Positions 1 to 6,048 of a stretch of 6,097 nt of DNA are shown in pieces. The notes under the pieces are model-generated. The model was not told where the DNA came from. It saw nothing but the letters and a program-made list of their open reading frames with translations, and did not search any database. Position 1 is the stretch's first letter. Each line of letters begins with the position of its first letter. The stretch is taken from contig QFQB01000113.1 of the NCBI GenBank assembly GCA_003241475.1, positions 1 through 6,097 on the forward strand, read 5' to 3'. The position numbers were made by a program, and so were the translations under genes. The stretch comes from Micavibrio aeruginosavorus (GTDB lineage: Bacteria > Pseudomonadota > Alphaproteobacteria > Micavibrionales > Micavibrionaceae).

Positions 1-54
1 GACCTTCGTGGGTCCATTTTTCCCGTAGCTTTTATTGAACGACCTTCGTGGGTC
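1..54. repeat. 14-base direct repeat, two copies 40 bases apart
   Basis: The sequence GACCTTCGTGGGTC occurs at 1-14 and again, identically, at 41-54. Each copy is itself a small imperfect palindrome (GACC...GGTC). The 26 bases between the copies resemble nothing I recognise. The second copy lies exactly where similarity to a chemotaxis receptor begins, so the repeat marks a junction: a rearrangement, the end of a short tandem array with a 40-base period running in from upstream, or an assembly artefact. Two copies with a 26-base spacer are too few, and the unit too short, for a CRISPR array. Confidence 0.6.
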
Positions 55-434
55 AAACCAACAGCAGTGTTCAGGCAATGGGTAAAATTATTAGCAATGT
101 TAAAAACATTGATGAGGCTACAACGTCTGTGACGGCTGCTGTTGAAGAACAAAATGCTGCCACAGGTGAAATCGGTCGCAACGTGGCAGAGGCTTCCACG
201 GGCACACAACAGGTTTCGATGAATATCGTGACCGTACAGGACAATGCCTATCAAACAGGTGAAGCTTCAAAGACTGTTCTTGAAGCAGCAGGAGAGCTTT
301 CCAAATTGTCTGTAGAGTTGCGCGATCAGGTCGCAGGTTTCCTTGTCGAAATTCGTGGCGATGGACAAGCACACAGCAAAAACTCCACACATACTGCGGA
401 CAACGTTGTTCGCTATGCGCAAGCGGCGGAGTGA
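48..434 (+). CDS. Methyl-accepting chemotaxis protein, truncated C-terminal fragment
   Basis: This is the end of a chemotaxis receptor signalling domain, the long cytoplasmic coiled coil that controls CheA through CheW. The motif AAVEEQNAATGEI (residues 30-42) is typical of the descending helix beyond the hairpin tip. It is followed by heptad-like helix and a short polar tail ending at TGA 432-434. The highly conserved tip and everything N-terminal to it (methylation helix, HAMP, membrane and sensor parts) are absent. The frame is closed by TGA at 36-38, and the only start near the edge is a GTG at 48 inside the 14-base repeat, with no ribosome binding site. I therefore read it as a gene remnant or as the 3' end of a receptor broken at a sequence junction, not a working 128-residue protein. 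The family assignment is firm; the status of the gene is not. Confidence 0.7.
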   Translation: MGQTNSSVQAMGKIISNVKNIDEATTSVTAAVEEQNAATGEIGRNVAEASTGTQQVSMNIVTVQDNAYQTGEASKTVLEAAGELSKLSVELRDQVAGFLVEIRGDGQAHSKNSTHTADNVVRYAQAAE

Positions 435-456
435 CCTTCTCCTAAATGCGTTTTTC

Positions 457-488
457 AAAAGCCTTGTTTCACTGGAACAAGGCTTTTT
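457..488. terminator. Bidirectional intrinsic terminator between convergent genes
   Basis: A perfect 12-base-pair stem (457-468 with 476-487) with a 7-base loop is followed on the plus strand by a T run at 484-488. In the minus direction the stem also ends in four T residues. It lies 22 bases after the receptor stop codon and serves that gene. It also contains the last codons of the convergent NYN gene, whose TGA (469-471) falls in the loop, so one hairpin probably ends both transcripts. Confidence 0.85.
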
Positions 489-1086
489 CATCTTCGTGAT
501 GATGTGGTGCGTTGGAGCGGGGTGCGTTCGCGGCATCACGCGCGATTTCACCACGCAATTCTTCCAAGTCCAGAAAATAATCGGCCTGACGACGCAACTC
601 ATCGGCCACCATGGGGGGATTAGACTGGATTGTGCTTACGACCGTAACACGCACGCCTTTGCGTTGTACAGCTTCGAGAAGTCGGCGGAAGTCGCCATCG
701 CCGGAAAAGAGAATGATATGATCTACATTGTCCGCCATCTCCATAACGTCGATTGCGAGTTCGATATCCATGTTACCTTTGATCTTGCGGCGTCCCTGAC
801 TGTCGACGAACTCTTTGGTAGGCTTCGTGACCATGGTGTAGCCGTTGTAGTCTAGCCAATCGACGAGGGGGCGTATCGGGGAATAATCCGTATCTTCAAT
901 CAGCGCCGTGTAATAGAACGCTCGCACCAAGCGCCCGCAAGAGGCGCTCCAGTTGAGAAGTTTGCGGTAATCAATATCAAACTCCAGACTCCGTGCCGCA
1001 GCATATAAATTTGACCCATCAATAAAGACGGCAACCTTATCCTCAGCGTAGAACGGGAGTGTTCCAGCTCTGTTATTCTTTTTCAT
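469..1086 (-). CDS. NYN domain (LabA/DUF88 family) PIN-fold protein, probable nuclease
   Basis: This 205-residue protein belongs to the NYN family of PIN-like folds, whose characterised relatives are metal-dependent RNases. An N-terminal strand ends in FIDGSNLY (residues 21-28) with acidic D23. GNMDIELAIDV (104-114) supplies D107 and possibly D113, and LFSGDGDF (126-133) supplies D130 and D132. These make the expected acidic metal-binding cluster. LLEAVQRKGVRVTVVS (136-151) matches the following helix and strand. The domain fills almost the whole protein; the last 25 residues are polar, with an HHHEDE stretch. I chose the ATG at 1086 because GGAAGA lies about 9 bases upstream and the frame above it (to 1143) has no family similarity. 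It is divergent from rpoZ. Its RNA target cannot be told from sequence. Confidence 0.88.
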   Translation of the reverse strand: MKKNNRAGTLPFYAEDKVAVFIDGSNLYAAARSLEFDIDYRKLLNWSASCGRLVRAFYYTALIEDTDYSPIRPLVDWLDYNGYTMVTKPTKEFVDSQGRRKIKGNMDIELAIDVMEMADNVDHIILFSGDGDFRRLLEAVQRKGVRVTVVSTIQSNPPMVADELRRQADYFLDLEELRGEIARDAANAPRSNAPHHHEDEKALFQ

Positions 1087-1152
1087 AATGTTTTTCTTCC
1101 GTAAAGTGTTTTCTGTGGATTGGCCCAGAATGCACCCTCTCAATTTGCCTCA

Positions 1153-1181
1153 TTATTACATTAGTTATCTCTCATGTGCAA
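1153..1181 (-). promoter_or_regulatory. Possible promoter of the NYN gene
   Basis: Reading the minus strand, TTGCAC (1181-1176) and TAATAA (1158-1153) are 17 bases apart, giving a start near 1145 and a leader of about 60 bases. The -35 match is fair and the -10 match poor, so this is only a candidate in a region that must hold a promoter for this gene. Confidence 0.25.
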
Positions 1182-1249
1182 AGAATAAGCACAGACCCTG
1201 CTCACGGCAAACGCCTCAGAAAGCTGCAGGTTCCGCCAGCCACAAAATT

Positions 1250-1279
1250 CTTGCAACGCAGGGAAAAACTACCTATACC
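1250..1279 (+). promoter_or_regulatory. Likely rpoZ promoter
   Basis: CTTGCA (1250-1255) and CTATAC (1273-1278) are separated by 17 bases. This resembles the CTTGAC / CTATAT form common for housekeeping promoters in alphaproteobacteria. Transcription would start near 1285, leaving a leader of about 30 bases before the rpoZ ATG. The assignment rests on motif and position only. Confidence 0.45.
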
Positions 1280-1313
1280 ATCCTTTGACTTAGCCCGAAT
1301 AAAAGGAATTTCC

Positions 1314-1712
1314 ATGGCCCGCGTGACCGTTGAAGACTGCATTGAAAAAATCCCGAACCGCTTTGAATTGGTCATGGTTGCTGCGCAACGCGCCCGCAAA
1401 ATTGGTTCCGGCGCCGCGCTGACGCTGGATCGCGACAACGATAAAAACCCGGTTGTAGCCCTTCGCGAAATAGCCGATGAGACTGTAAATATTGATGAAT
1501 TGAAGGAAGAAATCATCCGCGGCAAGCAACGCATCATCGCGATGGACGATGACGGCGAAGATGTTGTTGATTCCATGGAAGGCGAAGAAGAATGGAAAGC
1601 CATGGCACGCGGCGCTGGCTCCTTCAACATGGCCGATGATGAAGATGAGGATGAAGATGCTGAGCCGGGTCTGGAAGATATGGCTGGCGGCGATGCGGGC
1701 GACGAAGAGTAG
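1314..1712 (+). CDS. rpoZ: DNA-directed RNA polymerase omega subunit
   Basis: This 132-residue protein is the omega subunit, which helps fold and hold the beta' subunit in RNA polymerase. The N-terminus MARVTVEDCIEKIPNRFELV, then AAQRARKI (23-30) and PVVALREIADETV (46-58), match the conserved omega core. In E. coli the first residues of omega form part of ppGpp site 1, and MARVTV is retained here, which fits the adjacent rsh. The ATG at 1314 is chosen because AAGGAA (1303-1308) sits 5 bases upstream and the protein then begins exactly like known omegas; the frame is open further up but without similarity. The protein is longer than the 91-residue E. coli form because of a C-terminal extension (about residues 78-132), very rich in Asp and Glu, including D108-D115, with a quasi-repetitive GAT/GAA/GAG stretch at 1635-1658. 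It is probably monocistronic, as a terminator follows. Confidence 0.95.
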   Translation: MARVTVEDCIEKIPNRFELVMVAAQRARKIGSGAALTLDRDNDKNPVVALREIADETVNIDELKEEIIRGKQRIIAMDDDGEDVVDSMEGEEEWKAMARGAGSFNMADDEDEDEDAEPGLEDMAGGDAGDEE

Positions 1713-1734
1713 TTTTACGCACTTTCATGATTAT

Positions 1735-1762
1735 AAAAGGCCGGTTTTTTCCGGCCTTTTTT
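1735..1762 (+). terminator. Intrinsic terminator after rpoZ
   Basis: A 10-base-pair perfect stem with the core GGCCGG / CCGGCC (1735-1744 with 1751-1760), a T6 loop and a T run through 1762 lies 22 bases beyond the rpoZ stop. It should end rpoZ transcription strongly. rsh then needs its own promoter within about 105 bases, where I see no convincing one. Confidence 0.88.
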
Positions 1763-1867
1763 GTTGCCCCACAGGTTCTATCTTAATGAAATCTTCGTGA
1801 TTTTCGCTTCATATCGTGATAGATTTTTAAGAAGAATCAAACCTTTAAGGAAAGATTGCACAACGTC

Positions 1868-4030
1868 ATGGCGGTGGCGACAGAACTCCTCAATCAGGTG
1901 AAAGCCTACAATCCCGAATTCGATGGCGTAGCGATCGAAAACGCGGCCCAATTCGCCAAAACCATGCATGAAGGCCAGACCCGCGCTTCCGGAGAACCAT
2001 ATTATACCCATCCTTTAGAGGTAGCAGGCATTCTTGCCGATATGAAGATGGACCCTGCAACCATCATCACGGCCATTCTTCACGATACGCTTGAGGACAC
2101 GCCTGCCACTTATAAGGAACTCTCGGCCAAATTCGGCAAGGAAGTGGCCGATCTGGTCAATGGCGTTTCCAAACTCACGAAAATTGAAAGCCAGACGGTC
2201 GAAGGCAAGCAGGCGGAGAATTTCCGCAAACTCGTTCTTGCCATGTCCGAAGATATTCGCGTGCTTCTGGTCAAGCTGGCCGACCGCTTGCACAATATGC
2301 GCACTTTGGGGGGATTTGACCGTCCAGACAAGCAACGCCGTATCGCGCGTGAAACGCTGGAGATTTATGCACCATTGGCCGAACGGATCGGCATGCACAA
2401 GGTCAAGGAAGAGCTGGAAGATCTCGCGTTTTCCTACCTAAGCCCCGAAGCTCGAGAAAGTATCGCCGCCCGCCAGAACTTTTTGCGCAAAGAAGGCAAT
2501 GATATCGTCAAGCGTATCATCGAAAAGCTACAAAGCTTGATGAAGGATGCCAACATCAAGGCTGAAGTGACGGGTCGCGAGAAAACGCGCTATTCGATCT
2601 GGAAAAAAATGCAACGCAAGAACGTCGCGTTTGAACAGCTTTCGGACATTATGGCATTTCGTATTGTCACCAACAGTATTGAAGAATGCTATCATGCGCT
2701 CGGCATTATCCATTCCCAGTTTCCGGTTGTGCCGGGACGATTCAAAGATTTTATCTCTACGCCCAAACCCAACGGTTACCGCTCCATTCACACAACCGTG
2801 ATCGGTCCTGAAAATCAGCGCATCGAAATCCAGATTAGAACCGCCGACATGCACCACGAGGCCGATATGGGTGTTGCCGCGCACTGGTCCTATAAACAGG
2901 GGCCAAGCGGCGCAGATTTGAAAGATATGAAGAAATTCCGCTGGCTACGCGAATTGCTCGAAATTATGGAGCAGGAGCAAAAACCCGAGGATTTTCTTGA
3001 AAATACGAAGCTCGAATTGTTTGCGGATCAGGTTTATGTGTTCTCGCCGAAAGGCGATTTGATTGAACTCCCCAACGGGGCAACTCCTGTTGACTTCGCT
3101 TATGCCGTGCACTCGGGCGTGGGCGACAAATGCGTGGGATCGAAAATAAACGGCCGTATCGCGCCGCTGAATACCAAACTGGTCAATGGAGATCAGGTGG
3201 AGATCATCACCTCGAAAACGCAAACGCCGTCGCCCACGTGGGAACGTTTTGTCGTCACCGGCAAGGCGCGCTCGCATATCCGCCGCTATATCCGCCAGCA
3301 ACAACGCACGGAATACATCACGCTCGGGCAGGCGATGCTCAAGAAGATATTTCAGCAAGAAGGCTATGACTACACGGACAAGGCCGTTGCCGGCATCGTG
3401 CAACAGATGCGCGTCGATGAGGTCGATGATATTTTCGCCAATATCGGCTCCGGCCATTTTGTTGCCAAGGACGTATTCAAGACGATTTTCCCTGCGCACA
3501 AGACTGAAACGGCGGCAGTAAATCTGCAAAACGATCCGGAAAAAGTCGCTTATGCCAAACGTCCCGCCGACGGCAAACCGATGCCGATCAAAGGCCTTAT
3601 CCCGGGCATGGCCGTGCATTTTGCGCGCTGCTGCCATCCGCTGCCCGGCGACCGCATCGTTGGTATCGTCACTACAGGCAAGGGCGTGACCATTCATACC
3701 ATTGATTGCGAGACTTTGGAAACCTTCGCGGATACGCCAGAACGTTGGATCGATGTTTCATGGGGTGATGGTCCGGATTCTCCTGAGGCGCATGTGGGGC
3801 GTCTTGATGTCACAATTACCAACGAGGCTGGCGCTTTGGCAGCGCTGACAACCGTTATTGGCAAAAACGGTGGCAATATCACGAACCTGAAAATTGTCAA
3901 CCGGACGCTCGATTTCTGGGACATGCTTTTGGATGTTTATGTCCATGACACGCGGCATTTAAGCAATATTATCGCGGCCTTGCGGGCCACCCCGCAGATA
4001 GCCAGCGTGGATCGTGCCCGCGGCCGCTAG
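1868..4030 (+). CDS. rsh: Bifunctional (p)ppGpp synthetase/hydrolase, RelA/SpoT homolog
   Basis: Rsh makes (p)ppGpp from ATP plus GDP or GTP and also hydrolyses it, controlling the stringent response. The 720 residues carry every expected domain. The HD hydrolase has R39, H48, H72-D73, E76-D77, D139 and N143, each five less than its Rel_Seq counterpart. The synthetase has GREKTRYSIWKKM (236-248), D260, RFKD (291-294, the RXKD form of bifunctional enzymes) and E320 in IEIQIRT. The TGS domain (about 388-449) has H415. A CC/zinc-finger domain has C588, C589, H610 and C614. A C-terminal ACT domain spans about 645-715. Both activities look intact. The start is uncertain: TTG at 1856 lies 5 bases after AAGG (1847-1850), whereas ATG at 1868 is 16 bases from AGGA (1848-1851) but aligns better with alphaproteobacterial Rsh N-termini. 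I chose ATG. It may also be annotated relA or spoT. Confidence 0.96.
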   Translation: MAVATELLNQVKAYNPEFDGVAIENAAQFAKTMHEGQTRASGEPYYTHPLEVAGILADMKMDPATIITAILHDTLEDTPATYKELSAKFGKEVADLVNGVSKLTKIESQTVEGKQAENFRKLVLAMSEDIRVLLVKLADRLHNMRTLGGFDRPDKQRRIARETLEIYAPLAERIGMHKVKEELEDLAFSYLSPEARESIAARQNFLRKEGNDIVKRIIEKLQSLMKDANIKAEVTGREKTRYSIWKKMQRKNVAFEQLSDIMAFRIVTNSIEECYHALGIIHSQFPVVPGRFKDFISTPKPNGYRSIHTTVIGPENQRIEIQIRTADMHHEADMGVAAHWSYKQGPSGADLKDMKKFRWLRELLEIMEQEQKPEDFLENTKLELFADQVYVFSPKGDLIELPNGATPVDFAYAVHSGVGDKCVGSKINGRIAPLNTKLVNGDQVEIITSKTQTPSPTWERFVVTGKARSHIRRYIRQQQRTEYITLGQAMLKKIFQQEGYDYTDKAVAGIVQQMRVDEVDDIFANIGSGHFVAKDVFKTIFPAHKTETAAVNLQNDPEKVAYAKRPADGKPMPIKGLIPGMAVHFARCCHPLPGDRIVGIVTTGKGVTIHTIDCETLETFADTPERWIDVSWGDGPDSPEAHVGRLDVTITNEAGALAALTTVIGKNGGNITNLKIVNRTLDFWDMLLDVYVHDTRHLSNIIAALRATPQIASVDRARGR

Positions 4031-4033
4031 GAA

Positions 4034-4054
4034 TTGGATGTTGGAGATTGGTTG
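4034..4054. repeat. Degenerate TTGG heptad array
   Basis: TTGG recurs at 4034, 4041 and 4048, exactly 7 bases apart, with varying triplets between. Its segment ATTGGTT (4047-4053) is complementary to the AACCAAT found in the CCAATAA array downstream, so the two could pair in a transcript reading through from rsh. Three short copies could be chance, but the shared period and complementarity suggest a common origin. Confidence 0.45.
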
Positions 4055-4080
4055 CCAGTTCCTGACGATGGCCTTATATA
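4052..4080 (+). promoter_or_regulatory. Likely promoter for the DUF2062-acpS-lepB-rnc operon
   Basis: TTGCCA (4052-4057) and TATATA (4075-4080) are 17 bases apart: a five-of-six match to the sigma-70 -35 and four of six to the -10. Initiation would fall near 4086-4088, so the leader would consist almost entirely of the heptamer array. The element occupies the space between the two heptad arrays. No terminator separates rsh from this operon, so read-through from rsh is also possible. Confidence 0.45.
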
Positions 4081-4088
4081 TCTAACCT

Positions 4089-4126
4089 CCAATAACCAAT
4101 AACCAATAACCAATAACCAATAACCA
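4089..4126. repeat. CCAATAA heptanucleotide tandem array
   Basis: Five exact copies of CCAATAA (4089-4123) plus CCA (4124-4126) fill the space before the ATG at 4129. An array of identical 7-base units is prone to slippage, and copy number may vary between cells or strains. Because it is non-coding, such changes would alter leader length or structure and not a reading frame. Read on the other strand it translates as repeats of a VIGYWLL type, a low-complexity product I do not consider a gene. Confidence 0.95.
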
Positions 4127-4128
4127 GT

Positions 4129-4749
4129 ATGCTTTTCAGCCGCCGCACAAAACTTCCGTTCTGGCAAAACGCCAGAAACCTGATCTGGCCAAAGATGGGA
4201 TTGCGCAGGCTTTTTAATTATTACAAGCATCGTTCCATCCGCATCCCCGCAAGCGAACATTCCATCGCCGCTGGATTTGCTTTTGGTTGTCTGGTGTCAT
4301 GGACGCCGACATTCGGGACCCATCTTTTGCAATGTGCAGTTTTTTGCTGGATCACAAGGACCAACTGGGTAGCCGCTTTTCTAGGTTCCGCATTCGGCAA
4401 TCCATGGACAACCCCGGCTTTGATGCTGATCTCTTATCATGTGGGAAAGGCATTGTTTGTCGCAACAGGGCATGCCGACATCATCACGCCGGACGATGGG
4501 GCAGGTTCATTCAGTGAGTTTCTTCGGGCTATCTTGCATGGCGATATGGCGTGGGAAGCATTCAAGGCAAATTTCATGGAGTATTTCATGCCTACATTGC
4601 TTGGTGGTTATGTGATGGGTCTGGCGACTTTCCCGCTGTTTTACTATCCGTTCTATTACATGGTCAAAGGTGCAAGACTGGCGCGCCGCGCCCGCATAGA
4701 GCGCATTGTGCACCAAGAAGCCATCGAAGTGACGGGGCAACCCGAATGA
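4129..4749 (+). CDS. DUF2062 domain-containing inner-membrane protein
   Basis: This 206-residue protein has the DUF2062 signature: HSIAAGFAFGCLVSWTP (44-60), then FGTH, and GSAFGNPWTTP (86-96), within hydrophobic stretches at roughly 45-75 and 79-111. A third hydrophobic segment, about 154-179, is rich in Tyr and Phe, and both ends are basic, with RRARIERI near the C-terminus. The family is widespread in alphaproteobacteria, often beside acpS, and has no established biochemical function that I know of. The start at 4129 is supported by the N-terminus MLFSRR...FW, which is typical of the family. However, no Shine-Dalgarno sequence precedes it; the upstream 38 bases are the CCAATAA array. The stop overlaps acpS by four bases (ATGA), indicating translational coupling. 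The family is clear; the role is unknown. Confidence 0.88.
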   Translation: MLFSRRTKLPFWQNARNLIWPKMGLRRLFNYYKHRSIRIPASEHSIAAGFAFGCLVSWTPTFGTHLLQCAVFCWITRTNWVAAFLGSAFGNPWTTPALMLISYHVGKALFVATGHADIITPDDGAGSFSEFLRAILHGDMAWEAFKANFMEYFMPTLLGGYVMGLATFPLFYYPFYYMVKGARLARRARIERIVHQEAIEVTGQPE

Positions 4750-5147
4750 TTATCGGTATCGGTGCGGATATTCTGGATATACGCAGGCTGGGCAAGGTTC
4801 TGGACCGTCACGGCGAGCGTTTTATCAAACGTTGCTTTACGGAGGCCGAGCGCGCGAAGGCCGAGCGCCGCCGCGCCGCCGGGACCCATGTCGCCACCTA
4901 TGCTAAGCGTTTCGCCGCCAAGGAAGCGCTGTCCAAAGCGCTCGGAACCGGCTTTTCGCATGGGGTTTTTATGAAGGATATCGGGGTGGTCAACGATTAC
5001 GCAGGCAGGCCCATGCTTATTCTGACCGGCGGTGCCAAGGCGCGGCTGGATTCCATGACCCCGCCCGGAAAAACAGCCAGCATCCATCTGACCCTAACCG
5101 ACGAGCCGCCCATGGTGCAGGCCCATGTGGTCATTGAGACGGATTAG
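4746..5147 (+). CDS. acpS: Holo-[acyl-carrier-protein] synthase
   Basis: AcpS transfers the 4'-phosphopantetheine arm of coenzyme A to a serine of apo-ACP, activating it for fatty-acid and lipid synthesis in the cytoplasm. The 133-residue length is normal for this short, trimeric class. The N-terminal IIGIGADILDIRR contains the magnesium ligand D8, and RFAAKEALSKALGTG (55-69) contains the second ligand E60 and the conserved Lys-Glu-Ala motif. The C-terminus has the usual HLTLTDE strand. The ATG at 4746 starts the protein exactly at the conserved motif and overlaps the upstream stop as ATGA, with a weak GGGG about 8 bases upstream, so coupled translation is likely. The segment 33-45 is rich in Glu, Arg and Ala, encoded by a short GC-rich near-repeat, which looks like ordinary variation. 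Confidence 0.95.
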   Translation: MIIGIGADILDIRRLGKVLDRHGERFIKRCFTEAERAKAERRRAAGTHVATYAKRFAAKEALSKALGTGFSHGVFMKDIGVVNDYAGRPMLILTGGAKARLDSMTPPGKTASIHLTLTDEPPMVQAHVVIETD

Positions 5148-5208
5148 GAAAACTCAGGCCCGCATCTGGTATTTTTCCGCCAGAAGGTCTAAAAGAAAGC
5201 TCGTATAT

Positions 5209-5214
5209 AAAGGA
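5209..5214 (+). promoter_or_regulatory. Ribosome binding site that sets the lepB GTG start
   Basis: AAAGGA lies 9 bases before the GTG at 5224. It is the only good Shine-Dalgarno sequence near the 5' end of lepB and favours this start over upstream in-frame codons that overlap acpS. Confidence 0.65.
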
Positions 5215-5223
5215 TACACCTCT

Positions 5224-6048
5224 GTGAGCGAAATCAACGAAACGACGACTAAGACAGCTACGCCGGAAAAAGAAGAGGGCGCTGGCGAGTTTTTCAAGAC
5301 AGCCATGCTGGCAATTTTGCTGGCGCTCTTTATCCGGACATTCTTCTTCGAGCCGTTCAACATTCCATCCGGCTCCATGCTACCCACATTGCAGATCGGC
5401 GATTATCTGTTCGTAAGCAAGACATCCTACGGCTACAGCAAATATTCGTTTCCTTTCGGCATCGCCGATTTCAAGGGCCGCGTTTTCGAAGATGAGCCGA
5501 AGCGCGGCGATGTCATTGTTTTCAAACTGCCAACAAGGCCATCGATTGATTACATCAAGCGTCTTGTGGGATTGCCGGGCGACCGTATTCAGGTGGTTCA
5601 TGGACGCTTGCACATCAACGGCAAAATGATTGACCGCGAGCCTGTAGGCATGAAGCGCCTTCCGACACCCGAAGGCGGCAACGAAAATCTGATGGAGTAT
5701 ATCGAAACGTTGCCTGGCGGCGTGATGCACAGCATCTATGAAGTTTCGGATTCCGAAGCATTGGACAACACGGATGTTTATACTGTGCCTGAAGGCCACT
5801 ATTTTATGATGGGTGATAACCGTGATAATTCACAAGATAGCCGTGTTCTTGACTTGGTTGGTTACGTGCCAGCGGATAATCTCGTAGGAAGAGCGCAAAT
5901 CCTGTTCTTCTCTGTCGATGAAACGGCGAACATACTCAAACCCTGGACGTGGTTCGGCGCCATACGCTACAATCGCATTCTAGATATGGTTGGGCCGGTG
6001 CGTCCTTCAAAAGAAGAAAAATCGGGAAAGGAAGCGGCCGGTGAATAA
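5224..6048 (+). CDS. lepB: Signal peptidase I
   Basis: LepB is the membrane serine protease that cuts signal peptides from exported proteins on the outer face of the inner membrane. The 274-residue protein has an acidic N-terminal tail, one transmembrane segment (about 26-42), then FNIPSGSMLPTLQIGDYLFV (45-64) with nucleophile S51. DYIKRLVGLPGDRI (109-122) carries general base K112, and GDNRDNSQDSR (197-207) is the conserved box E. This is the single-span S26A arrangement usual in alphaproteobacteria, and all catalytic residues are present. I place the start at GTG 5224 because of the AAAGGA upstream; a longer frame from 5125 would add 33 basic residues without family similarity and would overlap acpS. 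It follows acpS by 76 bases and overlaps the next gene by eight, as in the acpS-lepB-rnc operons of relatives. Confidence 0.96.
   Translation: MSEINETTTKTATPEKEEGAGEFFKTAMLAILLALFIRTFFFEPFNIPSGSMLPTLQIGDYLFVSKTSYGYSKYSFPFGIADFKGRVFEDEPKRGDVIVFKLPTRPSIDYIKRLVGLPGDRIQVVHGRLHINGKMIDREPVGMKRLPTPEGGNENLMEYIETLPGGVMHSIYEVSDSEALDNTDVYTVPEGHYFMMGDNRDNSQDSRVLDLVGYVPADNLVGRAQILFFSVDETANILKPWTWFGAIRYNRILDMVGPVRPSKEEKSGKEAAGE

Noticed and set aside
343..855. 170-codon plus-strand open frame antisense to the NYN gene
   Set aside because: It overlaps the well-supported NYN gene almost entirely, begins inside the receptor gene, runs through the terminator, and has no recognisable family features.
1176..1313. 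N-terminal extension of rpoZ by 46 codons
   Set aside because: The extension has no omega similarity and contains the likely promoter; the ATG at 1314 has a well-placed AAGGAA and the canonical MARVTV start.
2945..3697. 250-codon minus-strand open frame inside rsh
   Set aside because: It is fully antisense to the TGS and zinc-finger part of Rsh, whose motifs are intact. The composition (His- and Arg-rich) is typical of a shadow frame.
4089..4126. Heptamer array considered as a CRISPR
   Set aside because: The units are contiguous 7-mers without spacers, and no cas genes are nearby. It is a simple tandem repeat.
4027..4260. Minus-strand frame reading VIGYWLL repeats through the CCAATAA array
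   Set aside because: The apparent protein repeat only reflects translation of the 7-base DNA repeat, and it overlaps the start of the DUF2062 gene.
4551..4745. N-terminal extension of acpS inside the DUF2062 gene
   Set aside because: The conserved AcpS N-terminus starts at the ATG at 4746; the upstream open frame is out of frame with the DUF2062 coding sequence and has no similarity.
5166..5183. Possible hairpin CTGG...CCAG between acpS and lepB
   Set aside because: The stem is only 4 base pairs and no T tract follows, so it is not a supportable terminator.
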